A stretch of DNA of 64,000 nucleotides, from contig OY754967.1 in assembly GCA_963576475.1 (NCBI GenBank), forward strand, positions 21,973,914 through 22,037,913. Reading direction: 5' to 3'. The stretch's first letter is position 1. The number at the start of each line of letters is the position of its first letter. The translations under genes and the position numbers were made by a program. The notes under the pieces were generated by a model that saw only the letters and a program-made list of their open reading frames with translations, did no database searches and was not told the origin of the DNA. Below are positions 24,759-34,500 of this stretch, piece after piece. The stretch is from Molanna angustata. Lineage: Eukaryota; Arthropoda; Insecta; Trichoptera; Molannidae.

Positions 24759-24801
24759 GTAAGCAGTATTCTCGCAGTACGGGACCTTACCTTTTTCTTA
24801 C
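24759..24801 (+). repeat. Dispersed repeat R4, copy 1
   Basis: GTAAGCAGTATTCTCGCAGT followed by ACGGGACCTTACC and CTTAC recurs at 59389-59431 (+) and 27588-27630 (-). The ends GTAAG and CTTAC are complementary. It is probably a conserved part of a larger unrecognised element. Confidence 0.6.
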
Positions 24802-25823
24802 AATTTTCTTAAATAACTCTTTTAATACAACTCTTAGATAGTTTGGATAGTTTAATGAAGAGAAATATATCTAACTATTTAATTATGTTCTGTATGTAGA
24901 AAAATAATAAACAAACCCCGATTATTAACATTTTTCTTATATATTTAATAAATTATAAAGCGTAGCTATATTAACACAAAAATTTCTGGTATAAATATGT
25001 TTTGAAATATGCATTAATGCTTCATTTTTAGTAAAGAAAACTAAAAACCTTTATTTTTCATTCAGCACCATTGTAAAAAAAATGTTTTTTAGGTTTCTTT
25101 ACTAAACCTGGAGTATTAATGCAAATGTCAAAACATATTTAGATATATTTACTTGCGCATTCAATGAACAGAAATTTTTTATCAATAATTAATATGAAAT
25201 TATTTGGTCATCATTGAATTCTATGACATGACATGCAATGACGGCTGTCACTGTTGTCAATTTAAATTAACATAAATGTGTCCATAGGCGAAAAAAAGTG
25301 TGCGTGAAAAGGAATGCGTCATATTTTACTCGGACCAAATTTTATAACTTTATACTTTATTGGCCTGTATTTGTGTAATCTTAAAACTATGTAAAAAGTG
25401 GGGAATGAAATGAAAATTCTTCGCATATTTAGGTATGCAATAAAATAAACTTCTAAATTTATTTTTATGGCGTAATATGGGAGAAATCGTATATTCGAGG
25501 TTTTCTTTTATTCAGAAATTTTGTTTTTTATGCATTTGCAATATATACTGAATCTTTCTGTCAGATTAAATGTGGTCAAAATGTTTAATTGTGTTCTGTA
25601 TATATTCTTTGAAATTATCTTTCACGTGTTTTATTTTCTATGGTATAAAAATATTGAAAGACAAAACGACTTTTAAAATAATAGGTATTTTAAATCAAAT
25701 AAATGATTTGGCCTACATATATATTTTTTCCTGAATCATACATATATATTTTTCCTGACTTTAAAATATATATATATAGCATAAAGATCTGACATGAAAA
25801 GGAAATGTCCGCTTAAAAAAAAC
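24802..25823. other. A+T-rich sequence, nothing recognised
   Basis: No gene or clear repeat was seen. Confidence 0.5.
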
Positions 25824-26074
25824 ACATAATGAGACTTAATTATCGATGAAGTTTTTATTTGGTAGAATTCCATTTTAAGTTATATCTATAATTAAAAGTA
25901 AAGACTTTTTGATTCTACATTAATTTTATTCTGCGCGATAGGCCTATTTCGCCTTGTTAGGGCATTAAGCTAGTTAATGCCCTAACAAGGCGAAATAGGC
26001 CTATCGCGCAGAATAAAATTAATGTAGAATCAAAAAGTCTTTACTTTTAATTATAGATATAACATAATGAGACT
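25824..26074 (+). mobile_element. Hairpin element, family H1, copy 2
   Basis: ACATAATGAGACT at 25824-25836 and 26062-26074 is a perfect 13-bp flanking repeat. Inside it, a leader of about 42 bases precedes an almost perfect hairpin (25879-26063) with arms near 90 bases and the core GGCCTATTTCGCCTTGTTAG. It is the same family as 4222-4442. Non-coding. The near-perfect arms suggest either a recent origin or ongoing correction between arms. Confidence 0.8.
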
Positions 26075-26855
26075 ATGTGTGAATGTATTAGATTGATATA
26101 TAATTAAATAGAAATTTACAACAGATGTTATGTAGACACTAATATTGAAAATCGGTTTAAAAAATATGATTTACGTCCGTTTTAAATGTATATATGTAAT
26201 TTTTATTACAGTCCCTATATAGACATCACTTTTATTTGATTGATTGTTGATAAAACAATGTTTGAGTTGCATTATTAAAATAAAACGTTAATATGTTTAA
26301 TATTTTTCTCGTCTGCCTTGGACGAATACTTCGGGCATTTTAAACGAAATCTCCCAGTACATACATTTTCGTAAATAAAATTCAAATTATATCAGTATTC
26401 ATTTTATTTTTTTCATATAGCTTAATATATACAGAATGCTGCAAGAAAACATGTGTAGAAAATTGCTACCTTGAATCGAGAAATAATTAATTAGCGTTTT
26501 GCCAGATTTATAAACAAACTGTGTTGTATTTAGTTGACTACCAATGATAGAAGGAAAGTGAAACATCGTGAAAGATATCTTTGCTTGTTTCAAGGTTGAT
26601 AACGTCCATACGACGGAAGAGGTGTAACACTATTATTAGATAGGTACCTACCTACATTTGAAGGTCCCATCATCATTCAACTCCGTGAGAAGTAAGTTGT
26701 GAGGAGTATTCACATGTTCTTACATTATTGTTATTCACATACTATTTATAAGTTGCAACAATAATTATGTGATCTATTGTTAATTACCATGCACATACTC
26801 GTTGCATCTGCATCCGTTTTATACTCTCCACAACTACGGAATAGTGGAGAATTAT
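26075..26855. other. A+T-rich sequence, nothing recognised
   Basis: No gene or clear repeat was seen. Confidence 0.5.
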
Positions 26856-27010
26856 TTATTTATTTATCTTTTTGAACATAATATAAACAAATATATTGCA
26901 CACTGGGGGTCTTATTGCCACTAGGCAACAAAAGAATGAAAGTATAAAATACAAGAAAATATATATTACACTTAGAAAACGATTAAAACAAAAAAAATGC
27001 TTCTTAGCAA
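26856..27010 (-). mobile_element. LINE family A 3' end, reversed
   Basis: The minus strand reads GTGGCAATAAGACCCCCAGT, then TGCAATATATTTGTTTATAT and AAAGATAAATAAATAAAT, matching the untranslated tail at 21115-21205. The coding part is absent. Confidence 0.65.
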
Positions 27011-27587
27011 AATAAAAGGATAAGGATAGTTATGATTTTATACATAATTAATAACCGTATTTGATTTATATAAATTATTCAACAGGTATCATGCAGAGAG
27101 TGCATAATATAATGAGTTTCCTCATGATAACATATATTTGTGTGTGTCTTATTAGTTCGATTTGCTCTGCAACAAATAATATTAAGTATTTTGATCGATT
27201 TCATATTAATTGATATGTAATGAGCATAAACTTACGGCATAAGCCATTTTCTTGTTACAATGCAAAAATGAATTAATTTTTATTTTTTATACAGAAAAAT
27301 ACATATAATAAAACAATATAATACATTCATAACATAATCTTATACAACGTCGCCTCCCTCTTAAAGCTGACAAAGCTTGTGTAGGGGGAGGCCGTGTGTA
27401 GCTATTATAAAGGCCAAAATATTTATATCTAATTAGTTATTGGCTACATATGTATTTACATATTAAATTTTATTTTATTTCACTCTATTCAAAGTAGACA
27501 GTCAATGACTGGAAAAATACAAGTGATATATAATATATAAAACATAGTCACGTTTAGGGTCGTATTACGGGAGTCACCCAAGAAAAC

Positions 27588-27630
27588 GTAAGAAGAAGGT
27601 AAGGTCCTGCACTGCCAGAATACTGCTTAC
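27588..27630 (-). repeat. Dispersed repeat R4, copy 2 (reversed)
   Basis: This is the reverse complement of the 24759-24801 segment with a few changes. Confidence 0.6.
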
Positions 27631-28624
27631 AAAACCTCAACCCTCTCTCACACTCCCCCCAAACAACTCCCGCAACACGAACCCCAGCATCAACCATATA
27701 TAAACATTTATACCTCATTATAATTAAGCAGTGAAGGAAAAAAGACAAAGAATAATAAATGAAAAAAAAGGAACGCATATATAAATTGGTCATATAGATT
27801 TGATGGCAATTACAAACAAAGATAAAAATATAGAAACAAATAAAAATATTTATTGAGCTTACACAGCTTAAAAAAAAAATTCGATATTTTTTCATTTAAA
27901 AAATCATTCGTGGGATGTAGGGAGGATAAAATTGTGGTTGTATGTATTTTTGGATGAGAAATCTAAAAATAAAATTATAAAATATTTTTTTCTTTTAAAA
28001 ATAGTTAAGATTTCGATAACAGCGGCACCTATTGGGTCCAAACCTATTCTGTCTTTTAAGCTGGAACCAACCGTAGAAATTAGAAATGTAGAAAATCTCA
28101 TTGTAATCGGTTGGGCGGTTTCGGAGATTAACTAAGATAACACATTAATTAAATTTGCAAAACGCTCGTATGAAATCTTAATAGGACCTACGCAGAATAT
28201 ATAAAATTAAAAATAATTAATGTTTAAAAACCAAACCGATATATTATTTATATGTTTATAATAGTATATCAAATGAAGAGTAGGCTAAACTGGTTCAGTT
28301 AATTTCTAAATATAGACGTATAAGTGTCATTATAATAAAATAAAGTATACAAATGATGCCGAGTGAAGTGAATTGATGGTGTGACAGGTAAGAAGAGCCA
28401 TCAGCATAATATGTAGCGCAGTATGTTCAGTGGTCAGTCCAAGGGCGACAACATCAATACGATGGGTCCAATAATAAACTTCTTATATAGTGTAAAGATG
28501 ATACTCGTACCTACCAGCGGCGACTCTATATGAAGTGCGTTGGATCAATTGCACTACCAATTTTTAAATGGTATATTCTAAAAATTAATATTAAAATATG
28601 TTTTTAATATATCATTACGCTTTA
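27631..28624. other. A+T-rich flank of the LTR element
   Basis: No gene was seen. The phrase AATCGGTTGGGCGGTTTCGG near 28106 resembles retroelement tail wording. The last bases before the LTR element are ATTT, which are duplicated after it. Confidence 0.45.
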
Positions 28625-28629
28625 ATTTT

Positions 28630-28653
28630 GTAAGGAGTATAAATACTCCTTAC
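28630..28653 (+). promoter_or_regulatory. LTR-end palindrome with TATA box
   Basis: GTAAGGAGTAT (28630-28640) and ATACTCCTTAC (28643-28653) are perfect inverted repeats separated by AA. The centre reads TATAAATA, a TATA-box sequence. It starts one base inside the LTR end, so it could serve as an integrase end-recognition structure, a promoter or both. The same palindrome is at 37333-37356. Function is inferred. Confidence 0.5.
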
Positions 28654-28702
28654 GACACTCAAATCACACGGCATTGGATTCGGTACAGATGGTGACCTTC
28701 GG

Positions 28703-29010
28703 TGCGCGCGCACCGACACTGTCGCCCCATCGGCAGAGATGAAAAGTACGGGTGCGTGCGCAACAATTCTATCTATATTCCCGTCGAAGGCCGTTCGAGC
28801 TGCGCGCGCCTCAGACGACCGTATCGCCATCGGCAGATATGAGAATTAGAGGTGCGCGCGCGGCGATTTTCGTCTTCTCTCCCATCGAAGGCCGTTCCGA
28901 CCTGCGCGCGCACCGACAGTTTCGCCCCATCGGCAGATATGAGAATTAGAGGTGCGCGCGCGGCGATTTTCGTCTACTCTCCCGCCGTTCCGATCGATCG
29001 GCGCGCGCAA
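28703..29010 (+). repeat. G+C-rich 100-bp tandem array in 5' LTR
   Basis: CATCGGCAGA recurs at 28728, 28828 and 28928, exactly 100 bases apart, within units containing GGTGCGCGCGC and AAGGCCGTTC. About three units occur. The local G+C and CpG content is far above the surroundings. It is duplicated in the 3' LTR at 37406-37713. Confidence 0.9.
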
Positions 29011-29557
29011 GTGACGCCGAGTTGATGTCTGGATTCCCGCCGGCTTTTTTTTCGGTTTTGACTTTGAAAGTATTTTGATCGGAGAAAAATAATATCGAAT
29101 GTGGTGCGATAGAATAATTAATTGAAAATAAAGTAACGGATTAATTGAAAATAAAGTAACTTCAGATCGTTGACAACTTTTTATTCAAAATGTGGAGGTA
29201 TTAGTAACTTAATTATCTTTCACAATTAAACAGTGGTTGAAAGCTAGCACAAAATATAAATTTATTATGGATCAAAAAGATACGTGTTCACACTACACTT
29301 GTGAGAATGATAACTCCAGTGATTAATAATCAAGTGTTGAGATTGAAAAGTAAAATAACCATAGACAGCTCATGTTGATCGGTGTTAATTTTTATCAGAA
29401 TAAAGTTTAAATATTTTTTAATTTTTGCTTTAAAGCATCTTTTTAAAGTTTCGTGTAATTGATATTAATATTGACTGTGATTAATTTGTAAAAGCGTTAT
29501 AATAATGGACGATTTAGAATATCCTGGAATGATTCTACTTTGATGGCTCCCCTCCGA

Positions 29558-29955
29558 GCCAATCGAACTGCTTGGCCTGTAGCTAATATCGAAAGCTTCT
29601 TCTTGCCCGAGTTTAAGATCGACTGTGACACGCACAGCAAGCAATTCAAATATTTGGATGCTATCTCCAAGGTTGCATTTCGCAAAGTACACAAAGTACA
29701 TCATGTTGAATCTAAGAAATTGCTTGCTCTGAGGATTCTGCTCGAGCTCAGATAGTATCCGCGAATTGTTTAAAGCAAGTAAGGGACGAGGTGCGTATAA
29801 AAGAGGTCTGCGGTCGCCATCCTTCATTGTGAGCTGTTTCCTGAAATGGCAGACTGGAGGGAAGCCGTACATAGTCACTGAATTCATTTCCGGTGGTGAA
29901 CTGTCCCATCTCTTGGACAAGTATTTAGTGCTTCTCGAAGAGTCGGTTCGATGCG
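29558..29955 (+). pseudogene. Captured AGC-type kinase fragment in 5' LTR
   Basis: Three + strand frames in succession give one kinase N-lobe. Frame one (to the stop at 29753-29755) has AWPVANIESFFLPEFKI and then AISKVAFRKVHKV (a damaged Gly-rich loop), followed by ESKKLLALRIL. The R codon at 29732-29734 sits where the ATP-binding Lys belongs. Frame two (about 29752-29820) has LKQVRDEVRIKEVCGRHP, a helix-C match. Frame three (about 29821-29952) has FIVSCFLKWQTGG, then PYIVTEFISGGELSHLLDKY, covering strands 4-5 and the hinge. S6K/RSK-type AGC kinases fit best; the parent gene is not identified. At least two frameshifts make it non-functional. Confidence 0.8.
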
Positions 29956-30340
29956 ACGCCGACAAACCCTTCCAAGGCTCCAGGTACCGTCACACCCTTT
30001 TTGTTTATTTTTTTTGTGGAGGTTCAAGATGACACACGCGGCATAATATATTAATTAACTTATTTACGATATATCTCAAATTATTGATTACTAACAAAAA
30101 TAAATTGTATTGACCTTTCGTTGTAGTCATGTATGTAATTGTATCTATGTATAAATTGTATTGAAATTGTATTGGCGGCGTGACAACCCATTCAAGTGAC
30201 CGAGAAATATATTTTGCTAAACCTTAATGTATATATTATTCAACTACCTTAACTTGCAACGAAGACATCCCCTGACGGTGAGAGCGTAGCTCGAACCTGA
30301 GCAGCCGGCAAAGAAGGGCCAACAATTGGACCTTCACACA

Positions 30341-30358
30341 TGGCGCCCAACGTGGGGC
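30341..30358 (+). promoter_or_regulatory. Primer binding site, tRNA-Lys
   Basis: TGGCGCCCAACGTGGGGC starts two bases after the 5' LTR. It is the complement of the 3' end of the tRNA-Lys used by foamy viruses and some insect elements, and the match continues three bases further (TCG). It primes minus-strand DNA synthesis. Confidence 0.9.
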
Positions 30359-30457
30359 TCGTTTTAACTGCCTCGTTGCAAGTTACTGGTAGATTTTCTA
30401 TTTTTTTCTCGTACTTTTTGGTTGAATTTAGTACAAAAATAATTTTCAACTCTAAAA

Positions 30458-31513
30458 ATGAGTGCATCTTCAGCGTGTTCGGTTATCCCCAATGTCAACT
30501 CGTCAAGTGCCGCTACGCTAAAGCATGCGTTGACAGCGCGCGGCGTAGTTCCCAAGCGCGCTCTATCAACGCTTCGGAGGCAGGCCAACGACTACAATAA
30601 AAACCTGGGCCCTGAACTTCCTGAAGTCGCGCCCGTGGTCAGAGCTCAGGCCTCTAGGGACCTCACCCTAGTGATGCAAGCAATACAGACTGATGGCTCG
30701 CTTTTATCTCCACAATTACCCCCAACACCACCTACAAGTTCCTTACTACGTCGGAGGAGCCGATCCCTCCCGCACATCAACACAAACTATAGCACCTGGC
30801 CGGTACCAACGTTTGACGGTTCCGGCGACGCCAGAGAATTCCTTAAAAGGTTAGAGGAGGTGGCCCGCTCCAGACGAGTAAGAGTGGAAGAGCTAACGTT
30901 CGCCCTCCCAGAGTTTCTTCAAGGTAGAGCTCTGGCGTTCTATCGGTTGAAATTTTCCGAGGACGTCTCGTGGCTGGAATTAAAAAAGTCCATTCTTTCC
31001 CGCTTTGAAGCACCAAACTTCATGGAGGAGAGGAGATTGGCGATTTGGAGTTCTGCGCAGAAGCCCCAAGAACCGGCCATAGATTTTATATCTCGCGTCC
31101 AGGAGTTGAACGCGGGGCTGGACGTTCCACTCCCAGAGGCAGATATTATCAGTGTGGTGAAGAGGGGATTACCTCCAGATTACCATTCCCTGCTGGCTGC
31201 GGCTGATCCAACATCTGTAATGGCCATTGAAAGGCTGGTCGCCTCCTTCGACCAACTAAGGAAGCCAGTCTGCCCTCAACCACTTGCTCGCGGACCTACC
31301 GTCACCTCAGTCGCCTTTCCCCCTGCCAAACGTTGCTTCTCCTGCCAACAGGAGGGACACTTTGCCAGGGAGTGCCCTCGCCGACCTATAAGGGACAACC
31401 CTCGCTTCACCCCTCGTCCTGAAGGACAAAACGCCCAGAGGAACTCTCCTTACACCTCGAAATTTTCTCGTCCCCCACCCAAAACCTCTCGCACGACAAA
31501 AAACGCCCAATGA
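30458..31513 (+). CDS. Gag (capsid and nucleocapsid)
   Basis: A 351-residue structural polyprotein of the LTR element, expected to form cytoplasmic virus-like particles and bind the RNA. The ATG at 30458 follows a leader of about 100 bases after the primer site and is the first ATG of a long open frame. The N-terminal third is basic and Ser/Pro-rich. Residues about 113-265 form the capsid-like region (motifs WPVPTFDGSGDAREFLKRLE and FLQGRALAFY, typical of Ty3/gypsy Gag). A CCHC zinc knuckle is C293-x2-C296-x4-H301-x4-C306. The tail is Arg/Pro-rich. The stop TGA (31511-31513) overlaps the pol ATG at 31510. The frame is intact. Confidence 0.95.
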   Translation: MSASSACSVIPNVNSSSAATLKHALTARGVVPKRALSTLRRQANDYNKNLGPELPEVAPVVRAQASRDLTLVMQAIQTDGSLLSPQLPPTPPTSSLLRRRSRSLPHINTNYSTWPVPTFDGSGDAREFLKRLEEVARSRRVRVEELTFALPEFLQGRALAFYRLKFSEDVSWLELKKSILSRFEAPNFMEERRLAIWSSAQKPQEPAIDFISRVQELNAGLDVPLPEADIISVVKRGLPPDYHSLLAAADPTSVMAIERLVASFDQLRKPVCPQPLARGPTVTSVAFPPAKRCFSCQQEGHFARECPRRPIRDNPRFTPRPEGQNAQRNSPYTSKFSRPPPKTSRTTKNAQ

Positions 31514-31553
31514 GCCAATCCCCCGAACACCGTAAGGAGTGGGAGGATTGGCT
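31498..31553 (+). promoter_or_regulatory. Programmed -1 frameshift signal, gag-pol
   Basis: The heptamer A AAA AAC (31498-31504) is in the correct phase for gag (aca-AAA-AAC). An 8-nt spacer (31505-31512) follows. Then comes a stem: 31513-31521 pairs perfectly with 31545-31553, continued after a bulged A44 by 31522-31524 with 31541-31543, giving 12 bp and a 16-nt loop. After a -1 slip the pol frame is open from the heptamer onward. The loop bases GAAC (31525-31528) could also pair with GTTC (31561-31564), which would make a weak pseudoknot. Confidence 0.85.
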
Positions 31554-34500
31554 AAAAACGGTTCAATGCTTCCATAATATATACAACATGAACGCCTTAT
31601 CCATCCGTAACGACCTCTACAGCCGCCCGTTTTTGTCTTGCCGAATTCGTGGCATCCATTTTCGAGCCTTACTGGACACAGGAGCTGCCACAAACGTGTT
31701 GGGAGGTTCCTTGTCATCGAGCCTCGAGAACTTTAAATTAGATTTCTGCCCCACCGGAGGAGTGGTTTATACAGCTGATGCGACCCCCCATACAATCACC
31801 GGGACTATTACTCTTCCACTCTCCTTCGAGAACCGAACCTTGACGGTACCTTTTCGTACAGTACCATCCTTGGAGGACTCGATAATATTGGGTGCTCAAT
31901 TCCTGCGTGACTCAGGCTTGGCCCCCCGACTTTTCCCCGATGCGGACGTAAATATTAATATAAATAAAGAACATGTCGTCATATCGGTCCTCCAGACCCC
32001 CCCCAAGTGCCTTGTATCGTACGACCACCTCTCTGCTACGCAGAAGGGTGGAATAGAAAACATTCGCAGTAGATTCGAAGAGATTTCCTTTGAAAAGAAA
32101 GGACTAGGACGAACCACCCTGGTGTCCCATGTGATTGATACGAACGACCACCCACCCATTAAACAACGTACGTATCCTATATCCCACGCGCGCCGTCAGC
32201 AGATCATTTCGGAACTCGATAAAATGATAGAACTCGGTGTAGTCGAGCCTAGCCGCAGTCCTTGGCTGAACAACTGTTTTCTCGTTCCTAAGTCAGACGG
32301 TACGGCACGTTTCGTATTGGACCCTCGTCGACTGAACGAAGTAACTACGGCAGACTCATATCGTATCCCCAATATTCTACGAATTTTTGACGATCTAAAA
32401 GACATCAAGTTTCTCACTGCGCTGGACCTGAGCCATGGGTATTGGCAGTTGCCCTTATCGCCAGAGAGCAGACCTAAGACCGCCTTTTTTGTTCCTGGAC
32501 GAGGCCTCTTCCAATATACAGTTTGCCCCATGGGAGCTAAAAACAGTGGTATGGCGATGCAACGATTGGTGGATGAACTCTTTTGTGACGTCCAAGATCA
32601 GGTATATTGTTACCTCGATGATATCCTGATCTGTAGTTCAGATTTCGAATCCCACCTCCAGACCCTTAACATTGTTCTTGACCGTCTTCGTGGAGCAAAC
32701 CTCACCATTAAACTTGCAAAATCGGAATTTTGCAAGGCCTCCCTGAAATACCTCGGACACATTATCGATTCAGAAGGAATCCGCACCGACCCAGAAAAAG
32801 TAAGAGTCATGTTATCCTACCCCAGACCTAAAAACCCGAAACAGGTCCGTGGATTCCTAGGAATGTGTTCTTATTACCGCAGGTTCATAAACAACTTTTC
32901 CCGTATAGCCGCTCCTTTGTGCGCACTCACTAGCTCGAAAATTAAATCCAAAGAATTTTCTTGGACGCCTGAGGCAGAGCAGTCCTTTTGTGCTCTAAAG
33001 GAAGCCATGACCACCGCTCCGGTTTTAAAAACACCCGACTACACTGTTCCCTTTTCGTTAACTTGTGATGCCAGTGCCATAAGCGTTGGCAGCTATCTCT
33101 CCCAAAATATGCCTGATGGGTCCGAACATGTAATCGCCTATTTTTCTCGGAAATTATCTCCCCAGGAACGATCTTACTCGGTGACAGAACGTGAATTACT
33201 GGCCATATTAAATTCTGTCGAACACTTCAGACCGTACCTGGACGGAACTTCGTTCACCGTATACTCTGACCACGGATCCCTGAAGTACCTGACAAGCATG
33301 GAATCTCCATCAGGCCGATTGATGCGGTGGAGCTGCCGCCTGTCCCAGTACGATTTTCAAATTGTCTACAAGAAGGGCAAAGAGAATAACTTAGCCGATG
33401 GGCTCAGTCGAATTGAATTGGACAATCTCAGTCTAGTGGAACCCTTTGATGGTTCTACAGACCCTTGGTATAGTAAAATAAAGAAGAGTACAATGACTGA
33501 TCCGGCGTCAGTTCCTGGATTTATGTACAAGGATAATCACTTGTACCGTTATTCAAATTCAAAGCACGACCCTCTTACTGGTAACGACCGCTGCTGGAAA
33601 GTAGTAGTTCCTTCTGACCATGTCAACCCCTTAATCCAGACGACTCATGAATTCCTGTGCCACGTTGGAGCCCATAAGACCTTTGAATTCCTCTCCAGAA
33701 CTTATTACTGGCGAGGCATGTCTCAATCCATCCGTCAATTTCTTTCACACTGTGACATTTGCAAGGCGTATAAACCGAACCGCCAACCACCCTTAGGACT
33801 CATGACCGTCCCCAAAAAAGTTAATCGGCCGATGCAATCTCTCTCAGCCGACCTAATTGGTCCATTGCCACTCTCCAAACGTCGAAACATGTACATTCTC
33901 TCCGTCGTGGACGTGTTTTCAAAATTTGTCTGGGCTTTCCCCTTGCGCCACGCCAATTCTAAAACAATTATTAAACTGATCGAAGAAAACATTTTCCTAC
34001 CTTATTCTATTCCGCGAACAATGATCCTGGACAACGGAAAACAGTTTGTCAGCAAGGAATTCAAAACGTTCCTCGAAAACTACGGTATAAAAGATCTGTT
34101 CTACAACGCCCTGTACCATCCCCAAAATAATGTCGTTGAAAGGTACAACGCATCTATCGTCACTGCCCTGTCTATCTCTGTGCAAGATGACCAGAGAGGC
34201 TGGTGTGGCCACCTTCCCAAAATTTGCTCCGTATTAAATAACACCGTTAACGCAACCACAGACCACTCACCCTTTTACCTAATGCATGGATTCCACCCCC
34301 ACCCGCATGCTTCAATGCATGATGTAGAGAACGACCCACATGACCCTCACCACAACTACCCGAGTTATATCAAATCACTTGAGAACCTTGAAACATTATA
34401 CGACCGAGTAACTTCTCACCTATTAACAGCATTCCAAAAGAATGCTAGTCGTTACAACTTAAGGAGGAAGAATTGTGTGCTATCCGTGGGTCAAACAGTC

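Larger units (their letters stand above)
28629..30338 (+). repeat. 5' LTR (1710 bp)
   Basis: The boundaries are set by identity with 37332-39041 at a constant offset of 8703. The LTR contains, in order: a 5' palindrome with a TATAAATA box, a G+C-rich 100-bp tandem array, A+T-rich sequence with AATAAA words, a degraded kinase fragment, and a 3' part ending CTTCACA two bases before the primer site. It should drive transcription of the element. The start and poly(A) sites are not determinable here. Confidence 0.96.

Noticed and set aside
27330..27410. G/C-rich hairpin-like stretch CGCCTCCCTC and GGGGGAGGC
   Set aside because: It may be the reversed 3' end of a retroelement, but no second copy or coding part is present here to support it.
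27554..27895. 113-codon minus-strand frame
   Set aside because: It overlaps repeat R4 and is otherwise low-complexity and hydrophobic; it is probably chance.
29465..29965. 166-codon minus-strand frame in each LTR
   Set aside because: It is the antisense shadow of the kinase fragment. Its conservation between LTRs only reflects LTR identity.
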